Source: Methylomicrobium sp051061015 (lineage in GTDB: Bacteria > Pseudomonadota > Gammaproteobacteria > Methylococcales > Methylomonadaceae). Taken from it: DNA of 64,000 bases. The position numbers were made by a program, and so were the translations under genes. Below, piece after piece: positions 16,138 through 25,790 of the stretch (position 1 is the first letter of the stretch; each line of letters begins with the position of its first letter). The notes under the pieces are model-generated. The model did not search any database. It saw only the letters and a list, made by a program, of their open reading frames with translations, and was not told the DNA's origin. The DNA is taken from contig JBPFEG010000058.1 of assembly GCA_051061015.1 (NCBI GenBank), positions 1 to 64,000 on the forward strand, read 5' to 3'.

Positions 16138-16305
16138 GGGGTCATCTCCAAATTAGTTTGCACGATACTCGAATCTGATTTTTAGACAATAGTTGTTTCA
16201 TTAGCTATCTTCTCAATTAAGATCGTAACGCATTACTTTTACTTCAATTTTTTAGGATGTGATGTGGAAAGACCTGACCCTGTGTGGTGGGCTAGTGAAG
16301 CAAAC

Positions 16306-16467
16306 GTTGCATCAACAGAATGCGCCAAACCCGATCCGCTGAATCCGGATGATGTCTGCGTTTCCCTGGCGAAAATCAAATTGCATCTGGTCGGGCACAG
16401 CTATGGCGCAAAGCTGGTGGCGGTTGCCAGCATAGAGGCCCTAAGGCGCTGGATGCTGTAAATTATC
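16306..16467 (+). pseudogene. duplicated internal fragment of the hydrolase lipoprotein gene
   Basis: Matches 13667-13829 of the hydrolase lipoprotein gene; by hand I count 15 mismatches and one three-base gap over about 153 aligned positions. The encoded ECAKPDPLNPDD and LHLVGHSYGAKLV keep the GxSxG motif, and a stop follows at RRWML. Preceding sequence is unrelated, so it is a fragment and not a gene, although a GTG-started open frame of 65 residues spans it. Confidence 0.85.
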
Positions 16468-16500
16468 TAGGAATATATTCTTCAAATTAAAACTTTAGTA

Positions 16501-16854
16501 TTAGGGGCCCGTCGATGCGGAATCGTTACGAAAGTCCTGAGGATTGTAAATGCGATACAGGTCATACGGCGCTACGACCGTATCGAAGACGGTAGAAAAA
16601 GGCAAATCAAAAACCAGCATAAAGGCGACCACGCCCTTAATCCATCCCGGTTCCGCGCTTTTCTCTTCGCCGTTTTTCAAAGACTGACCTCTGACTATTT
16701 TTCCCATATCCTTTACGTCTTGCCGAACACCTGGGTACATCTTCCATTTATTATTTTCATCAAGAATGTCATATCTCGTCCGTATGCTCGAACAGCCGAG
16801 CATCAGTATACTCAAGAGAATAACCGTCGTCCGTCTTCCAATATTCAATTTCAT
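16501..16854 (-). CDS. YceK/YidQ family lipoprotein
   Basis: A 117-residue lipoprotein with lipobox LMLGC (Cys 21). The mature part contains YPGVRQDV and, near residue 82, LPFSTVFDTVVAPYDLYRIYNPQD, the signature of the YceK/YidQ (DUF1375) family: a small envelope protein with a hydrophobic second segment (VVAFMLVFDLPFS). Function is unknown. It lies just downstream of the duplicated hydrolase fragment on the opposite strand. Confidence 0.8.
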   Translation of the reverse strand: MKLNIGRRTTVILLSILMLGCSSIRTRYDILDENNKWKMYPGVRQDVKDMGKIVRGQSLKNGEEKSAEPGWIKGVVAFMLVFDLPFSTVFDTVVAPYDLYRIYNPQDFRNDSASTGP

Positions 16855-17237
16855 CGTTCTTTCCTACCAAACAATGAAAGCATTCCCCTTTTAAAAAAGC
16901 CCTTCTCGCCGGCCCATTCGGGGAAACGATCCGAAACTTATCAAACGAATATTGTCAGCGAAACCCTTTACCGCTGCCGTATCGTAAGCAAATCATCTAT
17001 TATATGAGACCGCCCGGCACAGTCGCCGGTTCGATATGATCGACAAAAATCGGTCTATCGCGCAAGACTACGTCATTTAGGGCTGGAAATGGAATCTGGC
17101 CAATGTTGATGTTTTGCGGCAAGACGGTATCGGCAGATTAAGGGTAGGAAATGCCATTCGTCGTCTCAGTGATCGGCATGCATTGAGGTTTTCGTTTGAA
17201 CGCGCCCGAACAGGTAAAATTTAAAAATTTCTAAAGT
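16855..17237. other. intergenic stretch with a possible coding relic
   Basis: No intact gene. From about 17091 to 17224 a plus-strand frame without a start codon reads WNLANVDVLRQDGIGRLRVG and continues to a stop; it may be a remnant of an unknown gene. Confidence 0.3.
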
Positions 17238-17459
17238 TCAGGCCCGCAGCGCTTTTTCCAGCTTTTTGCATTGCCCGGCATCCAGCCATTTCTCGCACCA
17301 GGCATTCAGCCCGGCCGCGCTGCCTTTCATTAGCTCGAATTCCCGTCTGGCTTCGCCAGGCTGCTCTTTAGGCCACCAGCTATGCGCAAACTGTTGGCTG
17401 ATATAATCGCAAGCCTTGGATAATTCGGCATCTGCAATGTGGATATTTTTCGAGTTCAT
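17238..17459 (-). CDS. small hypothetical protein, 73 aa
   Basis: Soluble helical protein beginning MNSKNIHIADAELSKACDYISQQFAHSWW and ending KWLDAGQCKKLEKALRA. It has the look of a real protein (amphipathic helices, Trp-rich centre, balanced charge) but no family that I recognise. The ATG at 17459 is chosen over a TTG at 17477. It has no close neighbour in the same direction apart from the membrane protein gene upstream. Confidence 0.5.
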   Translation of the reverse strand: MNSKNIHIADAELSKACDYISQQFAHSWWPKEQPGEARREFELMKGSAAGLNAWCEKWLDAGQCKKLEKALRA

Positions 17460-17579
17460 CTGATTCACCAACCCCAAAAAAGAAGTAGAGGATAATTTAC
17501 TCAGTATTAAGACCTTGTTTTTCAGGAATAGTTAATTTTGTTGGCTTTTTTCGAAAGCGATAACTGGATTGCTCAATAC

Positions 17580-18563
17580 TTAATTCAAAGACAACAAATC
17601 CAGCCCCGTCCTTAAAGAGCCTGCTATAAATGGCGCTAATGTCGTGCCTATTTGTAAAACATGTTTATGCCATGAAAAGCTAAAACCATTCTCATCAAGC
17701 CAAGCGCGAATATCGATTTGGGGTGAAGACTGAAGCAGATAAAGGGTCGTGCGATAGCGCCAGTAAAGTGCGCCAGTGACATACAGAGAAAGTAGCATTA
17801 GCGAATAGGCAATTCCCCAAAATTGCGAGATGGCGACGAGTGAGGATTGCACCGTGTCTTTAATAGCAGACGCTTCCAGTAACGCAACAGGCCATTGCAT
17901 CCAGACATCCATATGAATCAAGCCAAACAATAAAATCACCGAGCCGATCGTGATGCCTTGCTTCAAGTAATCCATACGGTCGACAAAGAATTTCAAATCC
18001 GCATTTTCTGCTTCAGTCGGCGCGGCAATTGCACAGGAAATCGCAATCAAGATAAATACGGGCGCAACCGTAGCAAGCAAATTAATTGTTGAAATAATCG
18101 AGTAAACCATATTCAGCGTCGACAGGGAAACCAAGGGACATACCTTAAGAGCCTGATACGTCGTATCGAAGATATGATTATAAATAGCGCTTGTGGAATC
18201 GACTTTGATCAGCAGCAACAAATTTAATGAAATGATTCCAATGCCTGTAACGATCAGTTTGATTGAATGAGAAGGACGACAGCAGCGGGCATAAATAATC
18301 AGGCCCCAAACCAATGCCACTCCATAAGCGATGATCGACAATAAACTACCGCTCAGCCAAAGCATTTGAGATTTATATTCGATAAATGTATAGGAAGGTG
18401 TTAAAGGATGATGTTTAACCTCCTCCACAATCACATCCTTGATGGTCAGACTGCTTTTACCGTTCAGCTCAAATAAGAAACAACTAACGAGATATATCAG
18501 CACGGGGACCATGACGACCAGAAGATGAGCGTTTCGATTTATGAATTTTCTTATTATTCTCAT
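17580..18563 (-). CDS. multi-pass membrane protein of unknown function
   Basis: Begins MRIIRKFINRNAHLLVVMVPVLIYLVSCFLF. I count about seven hydrophobic segments, at roughly residues 13-30, 70-90, 98-117, 145-175, 200-220, 240-260 and 300-320. The loop KSSLTIKDVIVEEVKHHPLTPSYTFIEYKSQ between the first two is probably periplasmic. No transporter or enzyme signature is evident. The frame is open 20 codons further upstream, but the ATG at 18563 gives a normal basic N-terminus ahead of the first segment. Codon use is AT-richer than that of the core genes. Confidence 0.6.
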   Translation of the reverse strand: MRIIRKFINRNAHLLVVMVPVLIYLVSCFLFELNGKSSLTIKDVIVEEVKHHPLTPSYTFIEYKSQMLWLSGSLLSIIAYGVALVWGLIIYARCCRPSHSIKLIVTGIGIISLNLLLLIKVDSTSAIYNHIFDTTYQALKVCPLVSLSTLNMVYSIISTINLLATVAPVFILIAISCAIAAPTEAENADLKFFVDRMDYLKQGITIGSVILLFGLIHMDVWMQWPVALLEASAIKDTVQSSLVAISQFWGIAYSLMLLSLYVTGALYWRYRTTLYLLQSSPQIDIRAWLDENGFSFSWHKHVLQIGTTLAPFIAGSLRTGLDLLSLN

Positions 18564-18969
18564 ACGCTTACTCTCACAATGGGTTAATTTGCGATTTGCC
18601 AGACCGGGCATTGGCAGAAACACCGAAGCAATCCGACAGAAGACTTCTTGAAATAGAGGTAAATGAATTATTAGTTACATTAACCCTCTAATTTAACGTA
18701 TGCGTGGTATTGAGTTCTGAGACGGGTTTGAGATTTATGACCTATCAAACCTAAATTTTTGAGAATAACCCCCTGATAATGAGGAAATTTTCACTGAAAT
18801 CGAACCCTTCCATTGATAAAACCAAGCAAAGCTCTACTTCTCGTGTGAAAGCACTCTTTTCTTGAAAAGAAAATATCGCCATAACATTATGGTCGTAACC
18901 AGCTTTTTATATTCTGACAAATGGACGTATAAAAAATTTTAATAATCGGAATTTTACTAGGAGGTCTCC
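18564..18969. other. divergent promoter region
   Basis: About 400 bases between the divergent membrane protein and YidB-LysM genes; AT-rich, no gene seen. Confidence 0.4.
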
Positions 18970-19677
18970 ATGAGTATTTTTACGGATATCGTTAAAAACG
19001 CCATTGGCGCGAATTCGGAAGAGGAAGCCGAACCTAAAACCCAAAATTTAGTGGCCGGCGCATTGGGCATGCTGGAGTCGATGGGCGGAATCGGTGGATT
19101 AATCAACAAATTTCAGCAATCCGGGCTGGGCGATGTCGCGGCATCCTGGGTTAGCACAGGAAATAATAAGACCATACAACCTGATCAATTATCGCAAGTC
19201 TTAGGCAAAGACCAGATTGCAGCCCTGGCTCAGCAAGCCGGAATCCCTGAATCCCAGGCACCCTCCGTCCTTTCGAAAATTTTGCCCACTATGGTGGATA
19301 AATTGACCCCGGAAGGCAAGGAACCCGAATCCAGCAATCTAGCGACCTGGGGCAAGGTTCTTCTGGGCGGAGTGGGGGCTGCCGCGGCGGCGACAGCGGC
19401 CGCCGCCTATTTCGGCCGTAAGGGCGAAGAAGAGGAGGCCTCGGCTCAACCCTCACAATCGCCCCCGGCTCCTGTCTCTGTTGCACCCAGTGCCAGCGCG
19501 CCCGCAACGGCGTCGTCTGGTAAAACCTATACCGTCGTCAGCGGCGATACGCTTTCTGGAATCGCCAAACGGTTTTATAACGACGCCAATCAATGGCCGC
19601 GCATTTTCGATGCCAACCGCAACATCTTAAGCAATCCGGATCGCATATCACCTGGTCAAAATTTACGTATTCCATAA
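18970..19677 (+). CDS. YidB-type DUF937 protein fused to a LysM domain
   Basis: A 235-residue protein. Residues 1-115 match the YidB/DUF937 family (LVAGALGMLESMGGIGGLINKFQQSGLGDVAASWVSTGNN, then QLSQVLGKDQIAALAQQAGI). Residues 125-145 form an Ala/Gly-rich hydrophobic segment (LLGGVGAAAAATAAAAYFG), followed by a Pro/Ala/Ser linker. Residues 184-235 are a LysM module (YTVVSGDTLSGIAKRFYNDANQWPRIFDAN...ISPGQNLRIP) that binds glycan strands. The layout suggests anchoring to peptidoglycan. An AGGAGG site precedes the start. It is followed by YpfJ and DUF3616 genes in the same direction. Confidence 0.85.
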   Translation: MSIFTDIVKNAIGANSEEEAEPKTQNLVAGALGMLESMGGIGGLINKFQQSGLGDVAASWVSTGNNKTIQPDQLSQVLGKDQIAALAQQAGIPESQAPSVLSKILPTMVDKLTPEGKEPESSNLATWGKVLLGGVGAAAAATAAAAYFGRKGEEEEASAQPSQSPPAPVSVAPSASAPATASSGKTYTVVSGDTLSGIAKRFYNDANQWPRIFDANRNILSNPDRISPGQNLRIP

Positions 19678-19719
19678 CGTTTATAAAACATCTACTTTAA
19701 AATTCGGCAGGTAAACAAC

Positions 19720-20583
19720 ATGCTGTGGAAAAAAGGCAGACGAAGCGAGAATGTCGAGGATCAGCGCAGCATGCGTTTCGGCGGCCCGAGGATGAAACTC
19801 AGCGTCGGCATGATGGCAATCGTCATGGTGATCGCGGTCGCGCTGGGGGAAAATCCTCTGGAACTGTTGGCTATGTTGACACAAGGCGGCGGAAGCTCCG
19901 GCCTGACGACCGAGGTTCGCCCTGAACAACCGCCTGGTGAGGATGAAGCAGCGCAATTCGTCTCGGCGATTCTCGCAGACACCGAAGAGACCTGGAATAC
20001 GATTTTCCCGCGCATGGGCAAGCGCTACCAGGAGCCGAAACTGGTCCTGTTCAGCGATCAGGTTGTTTCCGCGTGCGGGTTTACATCTTCCGCCACCGGG
20101 CCTTTTTATTGTCCGGGCGATCGGAAAGTGTACCTGGATCTGGGATTTTTCCGTGATTTGGACCGCTTGGGCGCGCCTGGCGATTTCGCCCAAGCCTATG
20201 TGATCGGCCACGAGGTCGGTCATCATGTGCAAAATCTCTTGGGCATTTCGGGTCAGGTGCATGAACTGCAAGGCCGCAGCGGTTCGGCGCAGGCGAATGC
20301 GCTATCGGTCCTGCTGGAACTGCAGGCTGACTGCTTCGCAGGGGTGTGGGCGCACCACGCCGATAAATACCGCAGCATGCTGGAACCGGGCGATGTCGAT
20401 GAAGGCCTTAACGCCGCCTCCACCATTGGCGACGACCGCATGCTGCATCGTGCCGGCAAAAGCATCAGTCCCGAATCGTTTACGCACGGATCTTCGGCGC
20501 AGCGCACTTTTTGGCTGCGACGGGGAATGGAGAGCGGCGATATGGCTTCCTGCGACACGTTTTCAACCGCGGCGGCAAAATAA
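19720..20583 (+). CDS. YpfJ-type neutral zinc metallopeptidase
   Basis: A 287-residue protein with a short basic N-terminus, one membrane segment (about residues 26-42) and a periplasmic domain of the neutral zinc metallopeptidase family (PF04228, YpfJ). The zinc site HEVGHH is at residues 164-169, and LLELQADCFAGVWAHH downstream provides the third ligand region. CGFTSSATGPFYCPGDRKVYLDLGFF is the conserved upstream block. Length agrees with the family. It begins 42 bases after the YidB-LysM gene and is followed after 6 bases by the DUF3616 gene, so the three are probably co-transcribed. Natural substrates are unknown. Confidence 0.92.
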   Translation: MLWKKGRRSENVEDQRSMRFGGPRMKLSVGMMAIVMVIAVALGENPLELLAMLTQGGGSSGLTTEVRPEQPPGEDEAAQFVSAILADTEETWNTIFPRMGKRYQEPKLVLFSDQVVSACGFTSSATGPFYCPGDRKVYLDLGFFRDLDRLGAPGDFAQAYVIGHEVGHHVQNLLGISGQVHELQGRSGSAQANALSVLLELQADCFAGVWAHHADKYRSMLEPGDVDEGLNAASTIGDDRMLHRAGKSISPESFTHGSSAQRTFWLRRGMESGDMASCDTFSTAAAK

Positions 20584-20589
20584 GCCTGG

Positions 20590-21569
20590 ATGAAAAGGCT
20601 TAGGTTCAGCGTCGAAAAAGCCCTGCAGCACAGGGAAATGTGCGACGCCTCCGGGGCGATTGCGGTGGATCAAGATCATTTTGCGGTTGCGAATGACGAA
20701 GACAACATCCTGAGAATCTATCGCTCCGAACAATCGGGGGGCCCCATTGCGCTCTGCGCCGGCACGGATTTGAACGGCTATTTCGGGAATAATCCGCAGA
20801 AGAAGGAAGTCGATATCGAAGCCGCGACCGAGCTCGACGGCATCATCTACTGGATCACTTCCCACGGAAGAAACAAAAAAGGTGAGTTCAGACCGGAACG
20901 CCGTCAGTTTTTCGCGAATAAAATCGTAAACAACAATAACGGTAGGGCTTTCAAACAGGTCGGACACTCCTACAACCGGCTTTTCGAAGACATGCTGAAG
21001 GACGAGCGGTTAAAATCCTATCGGCTCGATGCCGCGGAAAACCTCCCGCCTAAAGCGGATGGCGGGCTGAACATTGAAGGGCTTGCCGCCACGCCCGACA
21101 ATACGCTACTGATCGGCTTCCGCAACCCGATTCCCGAAGGCAAGGCGCTGCTGTTGCCGCTCGCGAACCCGAAAGAATTGATCAAGGGCAATGAAGCGAA
21201 GGCGATTTTCGGCGACCCGATAGAACTCGATTTAGACGGACTCGGCATCCGCAGCATCGAATATTGGCAGAGCCAAAACCGCTATCTGATCGTCGCGGGC
21301 GCTTTTACGGCGGCGAAGACCGGTTTAGCCTGTACCAATGGTGCGGGCTTCGTAATGAAAATCCGGAGCTGATCGAAGCCGCAGGCATGCCGCCCGACTT
21401 TCGTCCGGAAAGCGTTTTATTCTATCCGGATATGGAAAATTTCTTGCAACTGCTCAGCGATGACGGTTCGATCAAAAGAGAAACAGGAATCCCCTGCAAG
21501 GACATCAAAAATCAAGGTCATCCGCAGAAATATTTCAGAAGCCTTTGGCTCAGGGTTGAGCGCGGTTAG
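20590..21569 (+). pseudogene. DUF3616 family protein, frameshifted near the 3' end
   Basis: The first frame (20590-21372) contains CDASGAIAVDQDHFAVANDEDNILRIYR, YWITSHGRNKKGEFRPERRQFF and GGLNIEGLAATPDNTLLIGFRNP, all typical of the beta-propeller-like DUF3616 family. The expected ending (YGGEDRFSLYQWCGLRNENPEL, continuing to KYFRSLWLRVERG) is in another frame, open to 21569. The break is at the T4 run 21303-21306; one more T would give a continuous protein of 326 residues with AGAFYGGEDRF at the junction. As it stands the protein would end with an unrelated 20-residue tail. Translationally close to the ypfJ-like gene (6 bases). Confidence 0.8.
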
Positions 21570-21720
21570 CTGCGGTCGATTCGATCGAGGGTGCCTTTGC
21601 TCTGCTAAACACTGTAGGTAGCCTCGATATAGCCATACGGAATCGAGGAAAATAAAACCGCAGAAGGTAATGCATCTCGTTATTAATCGAGAATGATGCA
21701 GCTATCGAGTCATGTTTTCA

Positions 21721-23841
21721 TTACAGCGCTTCCACTTGCACCAAATTATCCGAAAACGACGGCGCGTTGCCCATATTGACCAGCTCAGCCGAACTAATGC
21801 TATTCACGGTTCCGTTATTTAATTGCCGCCAGTAGCCTAATGTCGCGACGATCAGTCCCGGCTTCACATCGTCAGTGATTCTGGCAACACCTGCAAAAGC
21901 GCCTCGCCCGTTAAAAATCCTAACCTTATCGCCGTTCACGATCCTGCGCGGGTCCGCGTCGACCTGATTGATCAGTACGAATTGCTCGCCCTGCCTCTGG
22001 ATTTTGCTTTCCATATTCGCGTAGCAGGAATTCAGGAAACCGTGGCTCTTCGGCGAGATGATATTCAACGGATAACGTTTGGCCAGATCAGTATTGGTTG
22101 CCGCCGCTTCCCGGGGCGGCACATAATCCGGCAACGGGTCCAGCACTTCGCCCGGTTGAAAGCCCTCGTACATCTGGCGGAAAGGTCCCGGTACGAAATT
22201 AGTGGCCCCCTCGGCAATCAGTTGGCATTTGCCTGAGGGAGTCGGGAAATTACCTGCCTTATGCGGCGCCCGATCGTCCTTGGTGCCTACATTTAAACGG
22301 GCGAAGCCGTGCTTGCGCAAAGTGTCCAGATCGATACCCCGGCATGCGGGCGCCTCCCAGTCGATATAATGTTCCAGGCATTCAGAGTCTGACCAACGGA
22401 AATTATCTTCCTCAAAGCCGAACCTTGCGGCCAAACGCCGGAAAATCTCGTTGTTCGGGATCGCTTCGCCGGGCGATTCGATGCATTTGGCATTGTAGGT
22501 CAGATACAGATGTCCCCAGGACAGGATGATGTCTTCCATCTCCGCGCCCATCGACGCCGGCAGCAGGATATCGGCATACAAGGCCGTGTCGGAGATGAAG
22601 TGTTCCGCTGAAACCAGAAACAGATCCTCATTCATCAGCCCTTCGACAATCTTGTCGGTTTCCGCCGCCTGAGTGACCGGGTTCGCGTTCCAGCACATGA
22701 TCGACTTGATCGGCGGACCGGCGGGCGGTTCACTGCTCAGCGCGCGACCGATCTGCAAGGCATTGATTACGCGCGTGCCCTCCGGGATCAAATCGGGCCG
22801 GCAGATCACGTCGAATCGGTAAGGATGCTCCCATACCGGAAACTGCAGGATGCCGCCGCCGACATAACGCCAGGCGCCGGTCAATGCGGGGAGGCATGAA
22901 ACCGCACGAATGGTTTGGCCGCCACCATGATGCCGTTCCAGCGCGACACCGATCCGGATCGCGGCGGGTTGCGTGACTGCATATTCGCGGGCCAGCTCGC
23001 GAATGTCGTCGGCTGGAATACCGGTGATTTCTTCCGCCCATTCCGGCGTCCGCGTAAGTGCTCGTTCCTTCAATTCCGCAAATCCGATCGTGTAGCGGTC
23101 GACATAATCCCGATCGACCAACCCTTCTTCGATGATCGTATGGATCATCGCCATCGCCAGCGCGCCGTCGGTGCCCGGCTTCGGCGCGAGATGCCAGTCA
23201 GCTTCCTTGGCCGTCCGGGAGGCATAGGTATCGATCACGACGACTTTGGCGCCTTGCTTCTGCGCTTCCTTGACGATATGCCAGTGATGCAGATTGGTGC
23301 TGACCGAATTGCAGGCCCAGATGATGATGTATTTGGAATGAATGAAGCTTTCCGGATCGACTCCGGCTGTCGGTCCCACCGTCAACAGCCAGGCGGTGCT
23401 CGACCCTTCGCCGCAGAAGGTGCGCTCGGTCACGGTCGCCCCGAGCCGGTTGAAAAATGCGTCGCCGCCGTTCAGCCCATGCACCAGCCCCTGATTGCCC
23501 AGGTAGCTGTAGGGTACGATCGCCTGCGGGCCGTGTTCGACGATGATTTCCTGCCAGCGGGTCACGATTTCGTCCAGCGCATCGTCCCAACTGATCCGCG
23601 TGAACTGGCCGCTGCCTTTAGGTCCGCTGCGACGCATCGGATACAGCAGGCGGTCGGGATGGTAATGGCGTTTCTCGTAATCCTTCAACTTGACGCAAAG
23701 CCCTCCCCTCGTCATCGGATGATCAGGATTGCCTCTAACGCCGGTCAGTTTGCCGTCGGCGACTTCGAATATCATTGAACAGGTATCAGGGCAATCGTGG
23801 GGGCAGGCGCCGGGATGCGTGGTTTTTACGATTTCGGTCAT
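21721..23841 (-). CDS. molybdopterin-dependent oxidoreductase with 4Fe-4S site
   Basis: A 706-residue protein of the molybdopterin oxidoreductase superfamily. Near the N-terminus CPHDCPDTCSMIFEV followed by GGLCVKL supplies four cysteines for a 4Fe-4S cluster. SYLGNQGLVHGLNGGDAFFNRLGATVTERTFCGEGS and ADILLPASMGAEMEDI are cofactor-domain blocks, and residues ~585-700 form the molydopterin dinucleotide-binding domain (NIISPKSHGFLNSCYANM, VNGDKVRIFNGRG). No Tat signal is seen, so a cytoplasmic enzyme is likely; the substrate cannot be told from sequence. ATG 23841 is chosen because the cluster motif follows directly; the frame is open 158 codons further upstream but that part is not protein-like. 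No chaperone or partner subunit is adjacent. Confidence 0.88.
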   Translation of the reverse strand: MTEIVKTTHPGACPHDCPDTCSMIFEVADGKLTGVRGNPDHPMTRGGLCVKLKDYEKRHYHPDRLLYPMRRSGPKGSGQFTRISWDDALDEIVTRWQEIIVEHGPQAIVPYSYLGNQGLVHGLNGGDAFFNRLGATVTERTFCGEGSSTAWLLTVGPTAGVDPESFIHSKYIIIWACNSVSTNLHHWHIVKEAQKQGAKVVVIDTYASRTAKEADWHLAPKPGTDGALAMAMIHTIIEEGLVDRDYVDRYTIGFAELKERALTRTPEWAEEITGIPADDIRELAREYAVTQPAAIRIGVALERHHGGGQTIRAVSCLPALTGAWRYVGGGILQFPVWEHPYRFDVICRPDLIPEGTRVINALQIGRALSSEPPAGPPIKSIMCWNANPVTQAAETDKIVEGLMNEDLFLVSAEHFISDTALYADILLPASMGAEMEDIILSWGHLYLTYNAKCIESPGEAIPNNEIFRRLAARFGFEEDNFRWSDSECLEHYIDWEAPACRGIDLDTLRKHGFARLNVGTKDDRAPHKAGNFPTPSGKCQLIAEGATNFVPGPFRQMYEGFQPGEVLDPLPDYVPPREAAATNTDLAKRYPLNIISPKSHGFLNSCYANMESKIQRQGEQFVLINQVDADPRRIVNGDKVRIFNGRGAFAGVARITDDVKPGLIVATLGYWRQLNNGTVNSISSAELVNMGNAPSFSDNLVQVEAL

Positions 23842-24120
23842 GTTGAGCTTCCGCAGATTTTGGATGTCCAGATAATAACTGATTCGGTGACGCCGGGTCA
23901 TGTTTTTCCGGTCGCAGACGCAGGGTGCGCGAGGCGCGCATTCGGGAGTATTTTCTCGTTGATGGACGAAATGAACCGCGGCGCGCACTTTCCTTCTCAT
24001 TCTCTCAAAAAAGGCAGAGATTGCTACAGTTGGCATTAACTTGAACTCTAGCGGCTTTGTGCAATCAAATAAAAACGCCGGAAATGTTGGGTTACCATAC
24101 AGGGAGTCAATAGTTTTAAT

Positions 24121-25515
24121 ATGCACACAGAGTTTCATCATTCCCGCCGTAATACTCAGACACGGATGCCGAAAGTGGTTCTGCTGTTTGCCCTGACCTT
24201 GAGCGCCAGCGGTTGCAACTTTCTTAGAACCACCCTGGAATTGCCTGAAAAGGGCATCCGCTCGATATTTTCTCTTGATCAACCCAACGAAAAGTTTGAT
24301 CCAGTCGAACTGCAATCCCAGCTGCTCCGCTTTTCCGACAATGCCATCAACACGCTCAATCTCGCCGCCGGCCGGTTGCAGCGCGAGGATGATAAGATTC
24401 CTCGAAGACGCAGCATTTTATTGCGCCGCATCAACACCACCAATGACATACTGGCCATCGCCACCGGAGCCAACACCTATGCCAACCTACTCGATATGGT
24501 CATCTTTGCGAGTCTGAACCGGATGAACGTGGAGGACTACTGGATGCCCAAATTCTTCGGCGAATCGGCCAAACCTTACCTGCGCGCCTCTCAAGACGTA
24601 GAGAAGGAAATTTGGCGGATCGCGGAAACGGTGCTGAAAAAAGACCAGATCTCAGAACTGCGCGCTGCCATCCAAGCCTGGCATGCTCAACATCCAGATA
24701 CACGTTCCCCCCGCGATCTCGGCTCGATGGGCTTCGCCGCTCAAATCGCCCAGATGAACCGCAGCACTTCGGAGGGAATTACCTCTAGCGTCTTCAACCT
24801 GCTGGTGATCGATCCCTTGGCGGGGCTCGATCCGGCCACTCGTGAGCTGGCCAATACCCGATTGTTTGCGGAACGCGGTCTGTTTCTGGCCAGGTATTTA
24901 CCGACCCTGATCCGCTGGGAAACCTCCTTGCTGGTCATTCAGACAGCCGAAACACCTCAGCTGGAAAAGCTGCTGGACAATGCCGCTCAACTGTCCGCGT
25001 CGGCGGACCGATTCAGTCAGACGATGGAGCGGATGCCGGGACTCATCAGCGCTGAGCGCCAGCAGATCATCAAAGCCCTGAGCGAGCAGCAACCCGGCCT
25101 CACCAAGCTCGCCACACAGACCGAGAAAGCGTTGGATGCGGGCAAAGCGATGTCCGATGCCTCCAGTCTAACCCTGCAGTCTTTTCAGGATGTGTTGCGG
25201 CAACTCGAAACCAGGTCTTCTAATCCGAACGCCGAGCCCTTCAGGATCAAGGATTACACCGCCGCCGCCGTGCAGATCAATTCCGCCGCACAGGATCTGG
25301 TAAGACTGCTGCAAGCCCTGAACCAGATCCTGGCTCCCGGTAAATTGGACCTTCTATCGACTCGCTTGGAGTCGCTGACTCGGCAAGCCGAGGAATTAGT
25401 GGACCATACGTTCAGACAAGCCTTGTTTCTCGGTTTGATACTGGCGGGTTCCATTTGCGGGATGGTGCTTGTTTCCATTGTGGTTTATTGGCGATTGAAG
25501 AAGAAGTTTGCTTGA
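24121..25515 (+). CDS. lipoprotein with C-terminal membrane anchor
   Basis: A 464-residue protein. An N-terminal hydrophobic stretch ends in LSASGC, a lipobox with Cys near residue 32; translation may start at ATG 24166 (MPKVVLLFALTL), which would give a normal-length signal. The body is largely helical, with a coiled-coil-like region at residues 275-350 and another at 365-425. A strong hydrophobic segment at about 434-456 (ALFLGLILAGSICGMVLVSIVVYW) followed by RLKKKFA would anchor the C-terminus in the inner membrane. No family recognised. Divergent from the oxidoreductase. Confidence 0.65.
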   Translation: MHTEFHHSRRNTQTRMPKVVLLFALTLSASGCNFLRTTLELPEKGIRSIFSLDQPNEKFDPVELQSQLLRFSDNAINTLNLAAGRLQREDDKIPRRRSILLRRINTTNDILAIATGANTYANLLDMVIFASLNRMNVEDYWMPKFFGESAKPYLRASQDVEKEIWRIAETVLKKDQISELRAAIQAWHAQHPDTRSPRDLGSMGFAAQIAQMNRSTSEGITSSVFNLLVIDPLAGLDPATRELANTRLFAERGLFLARYLPTLIRWETSLLVIQTAETPQLEKLLDNAAQLSASADRFSQTMERMPGLISAERQQIIKALSEQQPGLTKLATQTEKALDAGKAMSDASSLTLQSFQDVLRQLETRSSNPNAEPFRIKDYTAAAVQINSAAQDLVRLLQALNQILAPGKLDLLSTRLESLTRQAEELVDHTFRQALFLGLILAGSICGMVLVSIVVYWRLKKKFA

Positions 25516-25790
25516 CTCTTCCGGATACTAGACGGAAGCCGGGGAGTTATTTGCCGACACAAAACAAGAAATGGTCATCTTGTTGAGATGTCAAAAAAAG
25601 GAAAAATTGCTATCGACAGGAACAAAATTGCGCCGGTATTAATCGTATAAATTATTGATTATAAATATTCATAAGTATTGTCAGCCTACCTCTGTTCTAG
25701 TTCTAGGGATAAAAGAGGAATCGATATATTGATTCATTAGGTCCTGACATTTCAATGCGTAATGGGTCAATTTATTAAAGGAGATATTTC
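25516..25790. other. intergenic leader of the DUF937-OmpA gene
   Basis: AT-rich, no gene; AAAGGAGATATTTC just before 25791 is the ribosome binding site. Confidence 0.4.

Noticed and set aside
23842..24315. 158-codon N-terminal extension of the molybdopterin oxidoreductase
   Set aside because: The iron-sulfur motif begins right after ATG 23841; the extension has no signal peptide or domain.
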